A stretch of 64,000 nt of DNA from Hoyosella rhizosphaerae (GCF_014643175.1 NZ_BMJH01000002.1:620001-684000); one strand, 5' to 3'. Positions 9,833 through 19,135 are shown, numbered from the stretch's first letter. Program-made: numbers and translations. The notes: generated by a model from the letters alone, not told the origin.

Positions 9833-10639
9833 ATGGCGCCAGAAAAGACCCCGCAGTCTCAGCCAGATAAGCAACCGACCCGAACATGGGATCAACAGCG
9901 AGGCGCCGTGCGTCTCAGGCGCGCACGCAACTGTGACGACACCACCACCGACCAACGACTCCTCGACAGCCGTGGCCCCAGCGACTGGGCGCACACCGAC
10001 CCGTGGCGGGTGCTCCGCATCCAGTCGGAGTTCGTCGAAGGTTTTGGTGCATTGTCTGAAGTGCCCCGCGCAGTATCAGTGTTTGGATCTGCCCGCACAA
10101 CTCCCGGATCGCAGCATTATGAATCTGCACGCCAAATAGGTGAAGCCCTCGTTAACGCTGGTTATGCCGTCATCACCGGTGGTGGACCGGGAGTTATGGA
10201 AGCTGCCAATAGAGGGGCAAGCGAGGCCGATGGGTTTTCCATCGGTTTAGGCATCGAATTGCCATTCGAAAGCGGTTTAAACGACTGGGTTGATCTTGGC
10301 GTCAACTTTCGGTATTTCTTTGTCCGCAAAACGATGTTCCTCAAATACTCCCAGGCCTTCATATGCTTGCCGGGCGGCTTCGGAACTCTGGACGAAATGT
10401 TCGAGTCCCTCACGTTAGTCCAGACGGGCAAAGTGACCAGGTTTCCGATTATTCTCTTCGGCAGCAGCTTCTGGGCCGGGCTCATCCAATGGATAAGAGA
10501 TCAACTAGTCGAAAATGGCACAATCTCGCCAGCTGACCTTTCGCTGATTCATGTCACTGACAGCGTTGACGAGGTCATCCGAATTATCAACGAAGCCCAA
10601 GACTCAATCTACGAGGCGTTAAGCACGCCGCGACAATAA
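9833..10639 (+). CDS. LOG-family (TIGR00730) protein, long form
   Basis: Rossmann-fold protein of the LOG / former lysine decarboxylase family, 268 aa. Seen: VFGSARTTPGS, GGGPGVMEAANRGA (nucleotide-binding loop) and PGGFGTLDEMFE, the PGGxGTxxE catalytic signature. Family members act as phosphoribohydrolases that release cytokinin-type bases from nucleotides; whether this one does is unknown. An extra basic N-terminus of about 80 residues precedes the fold. It lies 24 bases upstream of a second, shorter LOG gene, giving two paralogues in tandem. Confidence 0.85.
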   Translation: MAPEKTPQSQPDKQPTRTWDQQRGAVRLRRARNCDDTTTDQRLLDSRGPSDWAHTDPWRVLRIQSEFVEGFGALSEVPRAVSVFGSARTTPGSQHYESARQIGEALVNAGYAVITGGGPGVMEAANRGASEADGFSIGLGIELPFESGLNDWVDLGVNFRYFFVRKTMFLKYSQAFICLPGGFGTLDEMFESLTLVQTGKVTRFPIILFGSSFWAGLIQWIRDQLVENGTISPADLSLIHVTDSVDEVIRIINEAQDSIYEALSTPRQ

Positions 10640-10663
10640 GACGACTGCGAGGATTCACGTTCA

Positions 10664-11215
10664 ATGGCAAGCCCGAACGGACAGCCGATGGTGGCGGTCT
10701 ACTGCGCATCCGGACCAGTTCCAGACAACTATCTCGAATTAGCGGCGGAGGTAGGTGAAGCCCTCGGCGACCGTGGCTGGGGGCTCGTTTCCGGGGGCGG
10801 CAATGTGTCCATGATGGGCGCGGTCGCACGAGCGGCACGCGAAGCTGGAGCTTGGACAGTGGGCGTCATCCCAAAAGCCCTAGTCCATCGCGAAGTGGCG
10901 GACACTGATGCCGACGAGCTGATTGTGACCGACACTATGCGACAACGAAAAAAGCACATGGAAGCACGGGCTGATGCCTTCCTCATCCTCCCCGGTGGCA
11001 TCGGAACGCTTGAAGAGTTCACCGAGGCCTGGACAGCGCGATACTTGGGCATGCACGAAAAGCCGATTGTCATTCTCGACCCCGTCGGCCACTACGACGG
11101 CTTTTTCGAATGGCTGGAATCGATGGTGCCCAACGGATTTGTCAGCCGCCATGCGCTTGATCAAGTGCTGCGCACACCCTCTGTACGTCAGGCGCTCGAA
11201 CACTGCGCGGGGTGA
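10664..11215 (+). CDS. LOG-family protein, short form (Rv1205 type)
   Basis: Compact 183-aa LOG protein: VAVYCASGPVPDNYLELA, then SGGGNVSMMGAVARAA and PGGIGTLEEFTEAWT. The size and the position before folP2 match M. tuberculosis Rv1205, which is known as a cytokinin-activating phosphoribohydrolase whose build-up is toxic when the Pup-proteasome fails. The usual GGGRVGLMG loop reads GGGNVSMMG here. The stop overlaps a possible GTG start of folP2, so translation is probably coupled. Confidence 0.88.
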   Translation: MASPNGQPMVAVYCASGPVPDNYLELAAEVGEALGDRGWGLVSGGGNVSMMGAVARAAREAGAWTVGVIPKALVHREVADTDADELIVTDTMRQRKKHMEARADAFLILPGGIGTLEEFTEAWTARYLGMHEKPIVILDPVGHYDGFFEWLESMVPNGFVSRHALDQVLRTPSVRQALEHCAG

Positions 11216-11256
11216 GCGATACCGCCAACGCGTCTAGACCGTGCCACGATAGATAT

Positions 11257-12132
11257 ATGACAACCGTTGAGGTGGCCACACTGTGTGGACGACCCGTCGC
11301 AACCGATCGCGCCCTCGTCATGGCCATCGTGAACCGAACACCCGATTCGTTTTACGACGGCGGAGCGCACTTTCGTGATGATGACGCCATGCGTGCTGTC
11401 CACATCGCGGTTCAAGAAGGCGCCGACATCATCGACATCGGAGGAGTCAAGGCTGGCCCCGGTGTTGTCGTTGATGCAGACGAGGAAACTCGCCGTGTCG
11501 TACCTTTTGTGGAGGAAGTTCGACGCGCCTACCCAGATATTGTCATCAGTGTCGATACGTGGCGCTCTGAAGTAGCGCGAGCAGCATGCGGCGTGGGAGC
11601 CGACCTCATCAATGACACCTGGGCAGGCGCTGACCCCGAATTAGTGGCAGTTGCTGCTGAACATGGTGCGGGAATTGTCTGTTCCCACACTGGAGGGGCG
11701 CAACCGCGCACCCGTCCTCACCGTGTCCGCTACACCGATGTCGTCATGGCTGTCCTCGACGAGGTGGCAGCCGCCGCGGAACGAGCCGAACAGGCGGGTG
11801 TGCGTCCCGACGGAATCATTATCGATCCCACCCACGATTTTGGGAAAAATACATTCCACGGCCTTGAATTGTTGCGTCGGCTAGACGTTCTTGTGAAAAC
11901 TCGATGGCCAGTCTTGATGGCGCTCAGTAATAAGGATTTTATCGGTGAGACGCTTAATGCTGGACTTACCGAACGATTGGAGGGCACCTTGGCAGCTACA
12001 GCCGTGGCAGCGTGGTCAGGTGCACGCATTTTCCGCGTACATGAAGTTGCTCAAACTCGACGAGTTGTCGAGATGGTCGCGGCTATCGCTGGAGACCGAA
12101 TGCCGGAACGTACCGTTAGGGGGCTGGCGTGA
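11257..12132 (+). CDS. folP2: Dihydropteroate synthase-like protein FolP2
   Basis: TIM-barrel protein of the DHPS family, 291 aa from ATG 11257 (GTG 11212, overlapping the previous stop, is an alternative). It keeps NRTPDSF, SVDTWR, IDPTHDFGKNTFHG and FRVHEV, but the pABA/sulfonamide loop, normally GESTRPG, reads GGVKAGPG, and the SRKSFIG loop reads SNKDFIG. These changes are typical of the FolP2 paralogue, which in mycobacteria does not replace FolP1. The role is therefore probably not folate synthesis. The stop overlaps the gpgS start by four bases. Confidence 0.87.
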   Translation: MTTVEVATLCGRPVATDRALVMAIVNRTPDSFYDGGAHFRDDDAMRAVHIAVQEGADIIDIGGVKAGPGVVVDADEETRRVVPFVEEVRRAYPDIVISVDTWRSEVARAACGVGADLINDTWAGADPELVAVAAEHGAGIVCSHTGGAQPRTRPHRVRYTDVVMAVLDEVAAAAERAEQAGVRPDGIIIDPTHDFGKNTFHGLELLRRLDVLVKTRWPVLMALSNKDFIGETLNAGLTERLEGTLAATAVAAWSGARIFRVHEVAQTRRVVEMVAAIAGDRMPERTVRGLA

Positions 12133-13082
12133 CAATAACCCCGCTACGTAACGAGTGGATTTGCACCAATAGTTGGAACCGGCCAATGTGGTCGATTTCA
12201 GACCTGGTTGCCGCGAAAAATGGCCGCACGGTATCGGTGGTGCTTCCGGCGCTCAATGAAGAAAGCACTGTATCCGGCGTGGTGCAGACGATAACGCCAC
12301 TACTTGGTTCTTTGGTGGACGAGTTAATAGTTCTTGACTCGGGATCGACTGACAAAACGGGTGTTCGTGCACGAGCTGCCGGCGCCACTGTCATCACTAG
12401 GGAGGACGCGCTCCCTGGTCTTGCGCCTGTCGCGGGTAAAGGCGAGGCGCTGTGGCGTGGTGTAGCGGCAAGCAGCGGAGATCTCATAGCTTTTATTGAT
12501 TCTGACCTGATTAACCCGGATGAAAACTTCGTTCCCCGACTGCTTGGTCCTCTACTGACAACCAGCGGCATTCATCTGGTGAAGGGGTACTACCGGCGGC
12601 CACTTGTCGATGGTCAAGCTGAACATCACCACGGTGGTGGCAGGGTGACAGAACTGGTTGCGCGGCCGCTTCTTACATCGCTGCGACCAGAACTCGCCTC
12701 GGTATTTCAACCCCTCGGCGGTGAGTACGCTGCCACCCGTGAATTGCTGACGCACGTCCCCTTCGCGCCGGGTTACGGCGTAGAGATTGGACTTCTTCTC
12801 GACACCTATCACCGGTGGGGCATTGACGCCATCGGTCAGGTGAATTTAGGTGTGCGCAAGCACCGCAACCGCCCTCTGAGCGACCTCGGTTTTATGAGCC
12901 GTCAGATTATTGCCACGATGATGCAGCGTATTGGTATTGCTGATTCTGGCGTTGGGCTAACTCAGTATGTGCCGGACGGAGTGTCGTACCAACCTGTGAC
13001 TGCGCCGGTGGAACTTGAAGATAGGCCCCCGTTGGTGAGCCTTGCCCGGCATCTGCGAGACGATGGGCGGAAACGCGCGTGA
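12129..13082 (+). CDS. gpgS: Glucosyl-3-phosphoglycerate synthase
   Basis: GT81 glycosyltransferase, 317 aa. It transfers glucose from an NDP-glucose to 3-phosphoglycerate, the first step of methylglucose lipopolysaccharide synthesis. Seen: VVLPALNEESTVSGVV, LDSGSTDKT, GKGEALWRG, and the metal-binding DSD in FIDSDLINPDENFV. The C-terminal HKHRNRPLSDLGFMSRQI region is typical of the family. GTG start within a GTGA overlap with folP2; the next gene also overlaps by four bases, so folP2-gpgS-DivIVA-like form one coupled unit. Confidence 0.93.
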   Translation: MTITPLRNEWICTNSWNRPMWSISDLVAAKNGRTVSVVLPALNEESTVSGVVQTITPLLGSLVDELIVLDSGSTDKTGVRARAAGATVITREDALPGLAPVAGKGEALWRGVAASSGDLIAFIDSDLINPDENFVPRLLGPLLTTSGIHLVKGYYRRPLVDGQAEHHHGGGRVTELVARPLLTSLRPELASVFQPLGGEYAATRELLTHVPFAPGYGVEIGLLLDTYHRWGIDAIGQVNLGVRKHRNRPLSDLGFMSRQIIATMMQRIGIADSGVGLTQYVPDGVSYQPVTAPVELEDRPPLVSLARHLRDDGRKRA

Positions 13083-13363
13083 CAACCGTTTTTCTCTATG
13101 TCGTGGTGATCGCCGCAATTGCAGCGGTGCTTTTTCTTTTGTCCGCTTTGGCTTTTGGCCGTGGGGAAGCGCTGCCGCCCCTGCCGCCAGGAACTACCGC
13201 TACGTTCCTTCCGGCTGACACCATATGTGGCGAGGATGTCCGAAACGTAAGGTTTCAGCAAACATTGCGGGGGTATAAAGCCGCCGAAGTCGATTGGGTA
13301 CTAGAGAAGTTAGCCCAAGAAATTGACGAGCTTCGGGCGGAATTGGACCAGGAACGGATGTAG
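13079..13363 (+). CDS. DivIVA-domain membrane protein, 94 aa (Rv1209 type)
   Basis: One N-terminal TM segment (FLYVVVIAAIAAVLFLLSALAF, about residues 5-26), a proline-rich linker, then a short DivIVA-like motif (VRNVRFQQTLRGYKAAEVDWVLEKLAQEIDELRAEL) that starts a coiled coil. DivIVA/Wag31-type proteins mark the cell poles in this order, so a role in the polar envelope is plausible but inferred. GTG start overlaps the gpgS stop. The 215 bases after it, up to the next gene, hold only an imperfect palindrome, CTAGAC-TAAGT-GTCTAG at 13508-13524. Confidence 0.82.
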   Translation: MTTVFLYVVVIAAIAAVLFLLSALAFGRGEALPPLPPGTTATFLPADTICGEDVRNVRFQQTLRGYKAAEVDWVLEKLAQEIDELRAELDQERM

Positions 13364-13578
13364 CCCGAACTGCGGAGCGCTTACTTTCGTCTCCAAAAGT
13401 GGTGTCGTGCCGCACGTAATTGCCCGCGGCAGGGGAGAATAGGGTTCGACTTGCTTCGAATGTTGGCTGCTGACTCTAGGGCTGTGAGAAGCAGGCCGAG
13501 GCGCGGACTAGACTAAGTGTCTAGCATCGGCAGCCCTGGAATCGCTGGGGCACGCAGGATTTTTTGGAGGGAGCAGAG

Positions 13579-13746
13579 ATGGCGGCGATGAAGCCCCGGA
13601 CTGGTGACGGTCCTCTCGAGGCAACCAAGGAGGGGCGCGGAATCGTGATGCGTGTTCCGCTTGAAGGTGGAGGCCGATTAGTGGTGGAACTCACCCCGCA
13701 AGAAGCCGCAGATCTTGGTGTCGCGTTAACTGAGGTGACAACGTAA
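13579..13746 (+). CDS. DUF3117 protein, 55 aa
   Basis: Small, highly conserved actinobacterial protein: MAAMKPRTGDGPLEATKEGRG, then VMRVPLEGGGRLVVELTPQEAADL. The start is ATG 13579, seven bases or so after the excellent ribosome site GGAGGGAG (13566-13573). In M. tuberculosis it is Rv1211, also between gpgS and glgC. No biochemical function is established. The compact beta-rich sequence and strong initiation signal suggest a highly expressed protein. The tagA gene that lies just before it in M. tuberculosis is absent. Confidence 0.92.
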   Translation: MAAMKPRTGDGPLEATKEGRGIVMRVPLEGGGRLVVELTPQEAADLGVALTEVTT

Positions 13747-13784
13747 CGCTGGTGACGCAGGCGAAAATCTCTATCATCATTACT

Positions 13785-13838
13785 AGCCCTGTGCGCGTCG
13801 ATGCCCATGTACTCCGTGGTGTCGCCATGCACAGGGCT
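13785..13838 (+). terminator. Long-loop stem downstream of DUF3117
   Basis: AGCCCTGTGC (13785-13794) and GCACAGGGCT (13829-13838) are perfect 10-bp inverted arms around 34 bases, 38 bases after the DUF3117 stop. A T-tract is missing. Could be a terminator or a small structured RNA in the 128-base gap before the peptidase gene. Confidence 0.5.
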
Positions 13839-13874
13839 TGATTGCTACGAAGAGCACTCTTTTGGAGAAGCGCA

Positions 13875-15386
13875 ATGCCTGAGAACTTGGCTCACCGTCC
13901 GGCGGCGATGCCGACCCCCGTAATCCCGACTCCCGTCAGTTCAGTAGTTGTCGGCACGTCCGGGGTTGGCGCTTCCGGGGTCGCACGCGATGCCGAATCG
14001 TCCGGAACGGCGGGGTCCGTCGCGGTTGTCGTCCGCGCAACTGACGACTCCGTCCCTGTGGCGGTGTTATCGGGGCCAGCGGGTTCCGCATGGACGCTTT
14101 ATGTGGATGACGCGACCGCAGGCGATGCGGAAAATGGCCACCGCCGTTGGCGGAAAGCGGGCGCTGACCTAGCTCGACGGGCCCGTGATCTGCGCAAACC
14201 ACTCGCCATCGAGGAAGTGGTGGTGCATTTGCCTATCGGCTTCTCCGCTGACGAGGCCACCGCGTTCGCTATTGGTGTGGTGGCTGGTTCGAACCAGTTT
14301 CGCCTAACCAACCGCGACGAAAGCGAACCCGTCCCCAGAGTTGTTCTCGTCGCGGCAGATGGTCCATCGGCGGAGTTTCAGGAGGCCGTTGCCCGCGGTA
14401 ACGCACTCGGCAACGCGACAGTACTTGCGCGCGACCTCGCTAACCTGCCGTCCAACCTCAAACCACCGAGGTTGCTCGCCGAATACATTCGTGGCGCTCT
14501 CTCGATGAAGCCTGGCCTGACGGTAACTGTGCGTGACGAACAGTGGTTGCGCGACCACGGATTTGGTGGCGTCCTCGCAGTTGGTGGTGGTTCGGCTGAA
14601 CCGCCGCGCCTAATCGAAATGTCGTGGCAACCAAACGCGAGCTCAGCGGCCGCTGACGAGCACATAGTTCTAGTCGGCAAAGGCATAACTTTTGATACTG
14701 GCGGGATTTCGGTAAAGCCAGCGCTAAACATGCACCTCATGAAAACAGATATGGCGGGTTCGGCTGCTGTCGTGGGCGCGATGGCCGCGATCGCCGACCT
14801 GGGATTGCCTGTTCGCGTCACCGCATTGATTCCGTCAGCAGAAAACATGCTGTCGGATTCCGCCTATCGCCCAGGAGATGTCGTTACCCACTACGGCGGT
14901 ATTACCTCAGAGGTGACGAACACTGACGCTGAGGGCCGCATGGTGCTCGCAGATGCTCTGGCGTATGCCACCGAAACTCTCGACCCGACGCTCATCGTTG
15001 ATGTCGCAACCCTTACCGGCGCCATGAAGATCGCGCTCGGTATGCGAACAGGTGCGATATTCACCGACGACAGCGTCCTCGCTCACACCATTCAGAGCTC
15101 TGGGGCATCTGTCGGCGAACAATGGTGGCAACTTCCATTGAGCTCCGAATACGCTGACGCCGTCAAGTCAGATATCGCCGACATTCGGCAGGCCCCATCT
15201 GGGCCAGGTGCCATCACTGCAGCGCTGTTCCTCCAGCAATTTGTTCGCAACGCGAGGTGGGCACACCTTGATATTGCCGGGCCAGCACGGAGTGAAGAAA
15301 CCTACGACGAAGTGAACCCCGTCGCGTCCGGGTTCAGCGCCCGCACACTCGCCGTGCTTGTGGAAACCCTGGCGTCCACGGCGTAG
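13875..15386 (+). CDS. Leucyl aminopeptidase, M17 family
   Basis: Cytosolic hexameric di-metal exopeptidase, 503 aa. The catalytic C-terminal domain shows VGKGITFDTGGISVKP (catalytic lysine, metal aspartate), MKTDMAGSAAVVGAM and the family signature NTDAEGRMVLADAL (metal residues and catalytic arginine). The N-terminal macro-like domain is divergent and begins with a low-complexity Pro/Val/Gly/Ser stretch to about residue 40. Start ATG 13875 follows GGAGAAG. In M. tuberculosis the pepB gene is elsewhere, so its presence between DUF3117 and glgC is a local difference. Confidence 0.92.
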   Translation: MPENLAHRPAAMPTPVIPTPVSSVVVGTSGVGASGVARDAESSGTAGSVAVVVRATDDSVPVAVLSGPAGSAWTLYVDDATAGDAENGHRRWRKAGADLARRARDLRKPLAIEEVVVHLPIGFSADEATAFAIGVVAGSNQFRLTNRDESEPVPRVVLVAADGPSAEFQEAVARGNALGNATVLARDLANLPSNLKPPRLLAEYIRGALSMKPGLTVTVRDEQWLRDHGFGGVLAVGGGSAEPPRLIEMSWQPNASSAAADEHIVLVGKGITFDTGGISVKPALNMHLMKTDMAGSAAVVGAMAAIADLGLPVRVTALIPSAENMLSDSAYRPGDVVTHYGGITSEVTNTDAEGRMVLADALAYATETLDPTLIVDVATLTGAMKIALGMRTGAIFTDDSVLAHTIQSSGASVGEQWWQLPLSSEYADAVKSDIADIRQAPSGPGAITAALFLQQFVRNARWAHLDIAGPARSEETYDEVNPVASGFSARTLAVLVETLASTA

Positions 15387-15393
15387 CTGACCG

Positions 15394-16260
15394 ATGATCG
15401 ATCACATAGTTCAATACCTGCAATGTCCGCACTGTTCTGAACCGCTTAGTCGGCGCGACAGTTCGTTAGAGTGCGGGTCCCGACATGCGTTCGATATCGC
15501 GAAACAGGGATACGTGTCGCTAATCCGGCATAGTTCCCGCAAATTTAGCGGCGACACAGCGGAGATGATTGCCGCGCGCGGTGAACTGTTTGCCAGTGGT
15601 CACTACGCACCGATCCAGGAGGCGGTTTCGAACGCCGCCACACATCATGTATCTAGCTCAGTGGCGGCACCCGTTGTCGCGGACATCGGCGCTGGCTCGG
15701 GCGACTATCTTCGCCCAATACTCGACAGCCTGCCCGGAGCTACCGGAATCGGGCTAGATGTCTCAAAACCCGCGGCCCGGCGCTTAAGCCGTGCTCACCC
15801 GAGAGTAGGTGCAGTTGTCGCAGACGTCTGGGATAGCCTGCCCATTCGTGACAACACGGTCGATATCGCACTGTCTGTCTTTGCACCTCGGAATGTCGCA
15901 GAGACTGCCCGCATTCTCGTGCCACAAGGTAAATGGATCATCGTGACACCCCGCCACGATCACCTGCGTGAGCTCACCATGATCGAAGGTGTCGTCACAG
16001 TCGACGGCCGCAAACAACAACGCTTGGCAGACACCCTCAAGGCACAGTTTGAGCAAGTGGAGACGACGGCAGTCGAAGAGCGGCTCACACTCACACTGCA
16101 CGACGCTGAACTACTCCTAGCGATGGGGCCGACCGCGCACCACCTCGACGCTAGCGAACGTCGCACTGCGATAAGCGATGCCATGGCTGCAGCGGGCTCA
16201 GAGGCCAATCTCGACATTACGCTCGCAGTCGACATCAGCGTGTTTGTGACAGCATCATGA
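15394..16260 (+). CDS. 23S rRNA (guanine-N1)-methyltransferase, RlmA type
   Basis: A 288-aa SAM methyltransferase with an N-terminal zinc finger: CPHC near residues 11-14, then a Cys and His in ECGSRHAF. The Rossmann domain starts at [13 protein letters not shown] and includes [17 protein letters not shown] and [26 protein letters not shown]. This layout is that of RlmA(I)/RlmA(II), which methylate G745 or G748 in helix 35 of 23S rRNA; TlrB-like members confer tylosin resistance. The exact target cannot be told here. It begins seven bases after the peptidase stop. Confidence 0.85.
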   Translation: MIDHIVQYLQCPHCSEPLSRRDSSLECGSRHAFDIAKQGYVSLIRHSSRKFSGDTAEMIAARGELFASGHYAPIQEAVSNAATHHVSSSVAAPVVADIGAGSGDYLRPILDSLPGATGIGLDVSKPAARRLSRAHPRVGAVVADVWDSLPIRDNTVDIALSVFAPRNVAETARILVPQGKWIIVTPRHDHLRELTMIEGVVTVDGRKQQRLADTLKAQFEQVETTAVEERLTLTLHDAELLLAMGPTAHHLDASERRTAISDAMAAAGSEANLDITLAVDISVFVTAS

Positions 16261-16321
16261 TCTTGGTGTCAGATCAGCATTCGAATGGCACTCGTGCGCT
16301 GTCAAGGATAGGTTTAGAGAT

Positions 16322-17536
16322 GTGAGGAGTCAGCCGCACGTATTAGGGATTGTGCTCGCCGGGGGCGAAGGAAAACGTCTCTACCCAATGACCGCAGATA
16401 GGGCTAAGCCTGCGGTGCCATTTGGGGGTGCATACCGGCTCATCGATTTCGTGCTCAGCAACCTCGTGAACGCTGGATACTTGAAGATCTGTGTTCTTAC
16501 ACAATACAAATCGCACTCACTCGACCGGCATATCTCCCAAAACTGGCGCCTGTCTGGTCTTGCGGGGGAGTACATCACCCCAGTTCCGGCTCAGCAGCGC
16601 CTCGGCCCGCGCTGGTACACCGGGAGTGCGGACGCAATCTTCCAGTCCCTAAACCTCGTGTTTGACGAAGACCCCGAGTACATCGTGGTGTTTGGTGCTG
16701 ACCACGTGTACCGGATGGATCCGGAACAGATGGTGGCGCACCACATCGAAGTCGGAGCGAGCGCCACCGTGGCGGGTATTCGTGTTCCGCGCAGTGAAGC
16801 AACGGCATTTGGCTGCATTGATGCCGACGACGACGGAAAAATCACCCGATTCCTCGAGAAGCCACTGAATCCGCCGGGCACACCAGACGACCCTGACATG
16901 ACGTTTGCATCCATGGGCAACTATGTGTTCACCACGAAAGCGCTCATCGAAGCATTGCGTGAAGATGCCGCTGACGCCGATTCGGATCATGACATGGGTG
17001 GCGACATCATCCCCATGTTCGTAAAGCGCGGCGAGGCCGCCGTTTACGACTTCAACGACAACCATGTACCAGGGGCGACTGAACGCGACCGTGGCTACTG
17101 GCGGGATGTCGGCACCATTGACGCTTTCTACGATGCGCACATGGATCTTGTGTCACCGCAGCCTGTTTTCAACTTGTACAACCGGCGGTGGCCGATTCGT
17201 GGCGCTGCGGAAAACTTGGCACCCGCAAAATTTGTGGAAGGCGGAATCGCGCAAGAGTCCGTCGTCGGCGCAGGAAGTGTCATCTCCGGCTCTGTTGTTC
17301 GCCAGTCAGTGCTCAGCTCTAATGTCATCGTCAGTGCCGGTGCAACTGTCGAAGGCAGCGTATTAATGCCGGGCGTGCGTATCGGACGCGGAGCCATCGT
17401 TCGGCGCGCAATCCTCGACAAGAACGTCGTAGTCGGGGAAGGCGCGATGATTGGCGTTGATCATGAGCGCGACCAAGAACGCTTCGCCATCAGCGCCGAA
17501 GGCATTGTGTCGGTAGGTAAAGGCGTGTGGGTTTAG
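16322..17536 (+). CDS. glgC: Glucose-1-phosphate adenylyltransferase GlgC
   Basis: Makes ADP-glucose from ATP and glucose 1-phosphate for glycogen/alpha-glucan synthesis. 404 aa, starting at GTG 16322. Nearly the whole sequence matches the actinobacterial enzyme as I know it: [68 protein letters not shown] and [13 protein letters not shown], followed by the left-handed beta-helix ([14 protein letters not shown]). The divergent glycosyltransferase (glgA/glgM, Rv1212c) that normally lies beside it is missing from this locus, so the ADP-glucose user must be elsewhere. Confidence 0.96.
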   Translation: MRSQPHVLGIVLAGGEGKRLYPMTADRAKPAVPFGGAYRLIDFVLSNLVNAGYLKICVLTQYKSHSLDRHISQNWRLSGLAGEYITPVPAQQRLGPRWYTGSADAIFQSLNLVFDEDPEYIVVFGADHVYRMDPEQMVAHHIEVGASATVAGIRVPRSEATAFGCIDADDDGKITRFLEKPLNPPGTPDDPDMTFASMGNYVFTTKALIEALREDAADADSDHDMGGDIIPMFVKRGEAAVYDFNDNHVPGATERDRGYWRDVGTIDAFYDAHMDLVSPQPVFNLYNRRWPIRGAAENLAPAKFVEGGIAQESVVGAGSVISGSVVRQSVLSSNVIVSAGATVEGSVLMPGVRIGRGAIVRRAILDKNVVVGEGAMIGVDHERDQERFAISAEGIVSVGKGVWV

Positions 17537-17563
17537 CTACTCACTAATTTAGCTGTTCACTGC
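17532..17563. repeat. 16-bp direct repeat across two facing stop codons
   Basis: TTTAGCTACTCACTAA (17532-17547) and TTTAGCTGTTCACTGC (17548-17563) are adjacent copies matching at 12 of 16 positions. The first holds the glgC TAG; the second holds the TAA (as TTA) of the convergent methyltransferase gene. Confidence 0.6.
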
Positions 17564-18253
17564 ATTACGCAAAGCGCAGATAATTCCTTCACCGAGCGGG
17601 ATGAGAATCTCAGTCAGTGACTCATCGTCGCGAATGAGCTGAGCTGCTTCCCGTGCGCTAATAGCAACGGTGTCTTGCTGGCTGGGGTCACCAACACGAC
17701 CGCCCAGCATTGCGGCATTGAGGATCAAGACACCGCCGGGGCGGAGAAGCCGCACGCTGGCGCTGACATATTGCGGCTGGTCGATGACGTTTCCATCAAC
17801 AAAAACGATGTCGTATGAAGAATCGGCGAGTCGTGGCAAGACGTCGAGTGCCCGCCCGTTGATCAACCGGGTCCGCGTCGATGCGATAGTGGCGTCACGG
17901 AAAGCGCGTCGCGCAGCGCGCAAGTGCTCGGTGTCGGTATCCATTGTTGTCAAAACACCGTCGCTGGCCATGCCCCGCAACAGGTAGAGCCCGCTCACAC
18001 CGGCACCAGTCCCGATTTCGACGACTGCCCGAGCGTTAAGAGTCTTCGCTAGAAACGTCAACACGGAACCAACCGCGGGCGTTATGGCGCGGGCACCTAA
18101 GTCGTCAGACTGTTCACGGACAGCCTGAACGGCATCATCCTCCACCACAGAATATTCGGCATGTGAGAGCATCAGGTCGGCGTTGGCAAGCACAACATCG
18201 AGGTTATCCTCCTGTTGCTGCTCTTCAACGTACGGCACGCGGAAATCGCTCAA
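17549..18253 (-). CDS. O-methyltransferase family protein (Rv1220c type)
   Basis: Class I SAM methyltransferase of the CCoAOMT/COMT-like family, 234 aa: VVEIGTGAGVSGLYLLRGM (motif I), GVLTTMDTDTEHLRAAR, and DIVFVDGNVIDQPQYVSASVRLLRPGGVLIL. In metal-dependent members the metal residues lie in FIDADK and in a later Asp-Asn pair. Here FVDGN keeps the first Asp, but the Asp-Asn pair is replaced by NAAM, as also in the M. tuberculosis orthologue. The substrate is unknown. It diverges from sigE, the same neighbourhood as Rv1220c/Rv1221. Confidence 0.88.
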   Translation of the reverse strand: MSDFRVPYVEEQQQEDNLDVVLANADLMLSHAEYSVVEDDAVQAVREQSDDLGARAITPAVGSVLTFLAKTLNARAVVEIGTGAGVSGLYLLRGMASDGVLTTMDTDTEHLRAARRAFRDATIASTRTRLINGRALDVLPRLADSSYDIVFVDGNVIDQPQYVSASVRLLRPGGVLILNAAMLGGRVGDPSQQDTVAISAREAAQLIRDDESLTEILIPLGEGIICALRNAVNS

Positions 18254-18353
18254 TGGATTTGCATCATTCTCAGCAGATGCTCAGCGCGGTCATAGTCGTT
18301 GCACATTCGCATCAGTAACAGTAGGAGTGCACAGAAGTACACCGGCTAGCATT

Positions 18354-18379
18354 GGAATAAATTGTCGGCCACAGAGGTT
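18354..18379 (+). promoter_or_regulatory. Possible ECF-sigma promoter of sigE
   Basis: GGAATA (18354-18359), 17 bases, then GTT (18377-18379) resembles the GGAA...GTT promoters read by SigH/SigE-type ECF sigmas in mycobacteria. Transcription from here would start after TTG 18362 and favour a downstream start codon for sigE. Pattern match only. Confidence 0.35.
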
Positions 18380-18445
18380 ACCGGTGGTAGTAGCAGTCCA
18401 ACGCGAGTGAGCGGCAGTTTTTACGGGGAGGCGGCACACGACTTG

Positions 18446-19135
18446 ATGCGCTTTTTGGGTTCTGGGGCTAGCAACTCTCGTCATATCGAAGAGAGTGCCG
18501 CAGAAGTATTCGCAAAGAATGCGGCAGACTTAGGCATCACCACGGAAGATGGTGTGCCGACGACAGGCACGGGTGCGTTCGATGCAACCGACGGTGCCGC
18601 GCCTATGCCCAGCTGGGATGAACTTGTTCGCGAGCATGCCGATAGGGTGTACCGGCTCGCATATCGTCTGTCAGGCAACGCACACGACGCGGAAGACCTA
18701 ACGCAAGAAACATTCATCCGTGTATTCCGCTCGCTGTCGTCCTACCAGCCCGGAACCTTCGAAGGCTGGCTGCATCGCATCACAACAAACCTGTTCCTCG
18801 ACATGGTGCGTCGACGGAGTCGGATCCGGATGGAATCGCTGCCGGAAGACTATGACCGCGTACCGTCCGACACCCCCGATCCCGAGCAGATTTTCCACGA
18901 CGCGCGCCTCGATCCACATTTGCAGCGTGCACTCGACACCCTTGCGCCGGAATACCGCGCCGCGGTCGTACTCTGCGACGTGGAGGGCTTGTCGTATGAG
19001 GAGATCGCTTCAACCCTTGGAGTCAAGCTGGGCACTGTTCGCAGCCGTATCCACCGCGGTCGGCAAGCGCTCCGTGGAAGCTTGAAAGACATGGGTGTGC
19101 TGGACGCGGCTGGTTTGGAACCCACGTTTATCTAG
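18446..19135 (+). CDS. sigE: ECF RNA polymerase sigma factor SigE
   Basis: Envelope-stress sigma factor, 229 aa from ATG 18446 (GGGGAG at 18425-18430). TTG 18362 or GTG 18407 would add an N-terminal tail, and M. tuberculosis SigE is also made from several starts. Region 2 ([38 protein letters not shown] ... [21 protein letters not shown]) and region 4 ([27 protein letters not shown]) are nearly identical to those of mycobacterial SigE as I recall them. rseA, htrA and tatB follow in the same order as Rv1221-Rv1224, so regulation by the ZAS anti-sigma RseA is very likely. Confidence 0.94.
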   Translation: MRFLGSGASNSRHIEESAAEVFAKNAADLGITTEDGVPTTGTGAFDATDGAAPMPSWDELVREHADRVYRLAYRLSGNAHDAEDLTQETFIRVFRSLSSYQPGTFEGWLHRITTNLFLDMVRRRSRIRMESLPEDYDRVPSDTPDPEQIFHDARLDPHLQRALDTLAPEYRAAVVLCDVEGLSYEEIASTLGVKLGTVRSRIHRGRQALRGSLKDMGVLDAAGLEPTFI

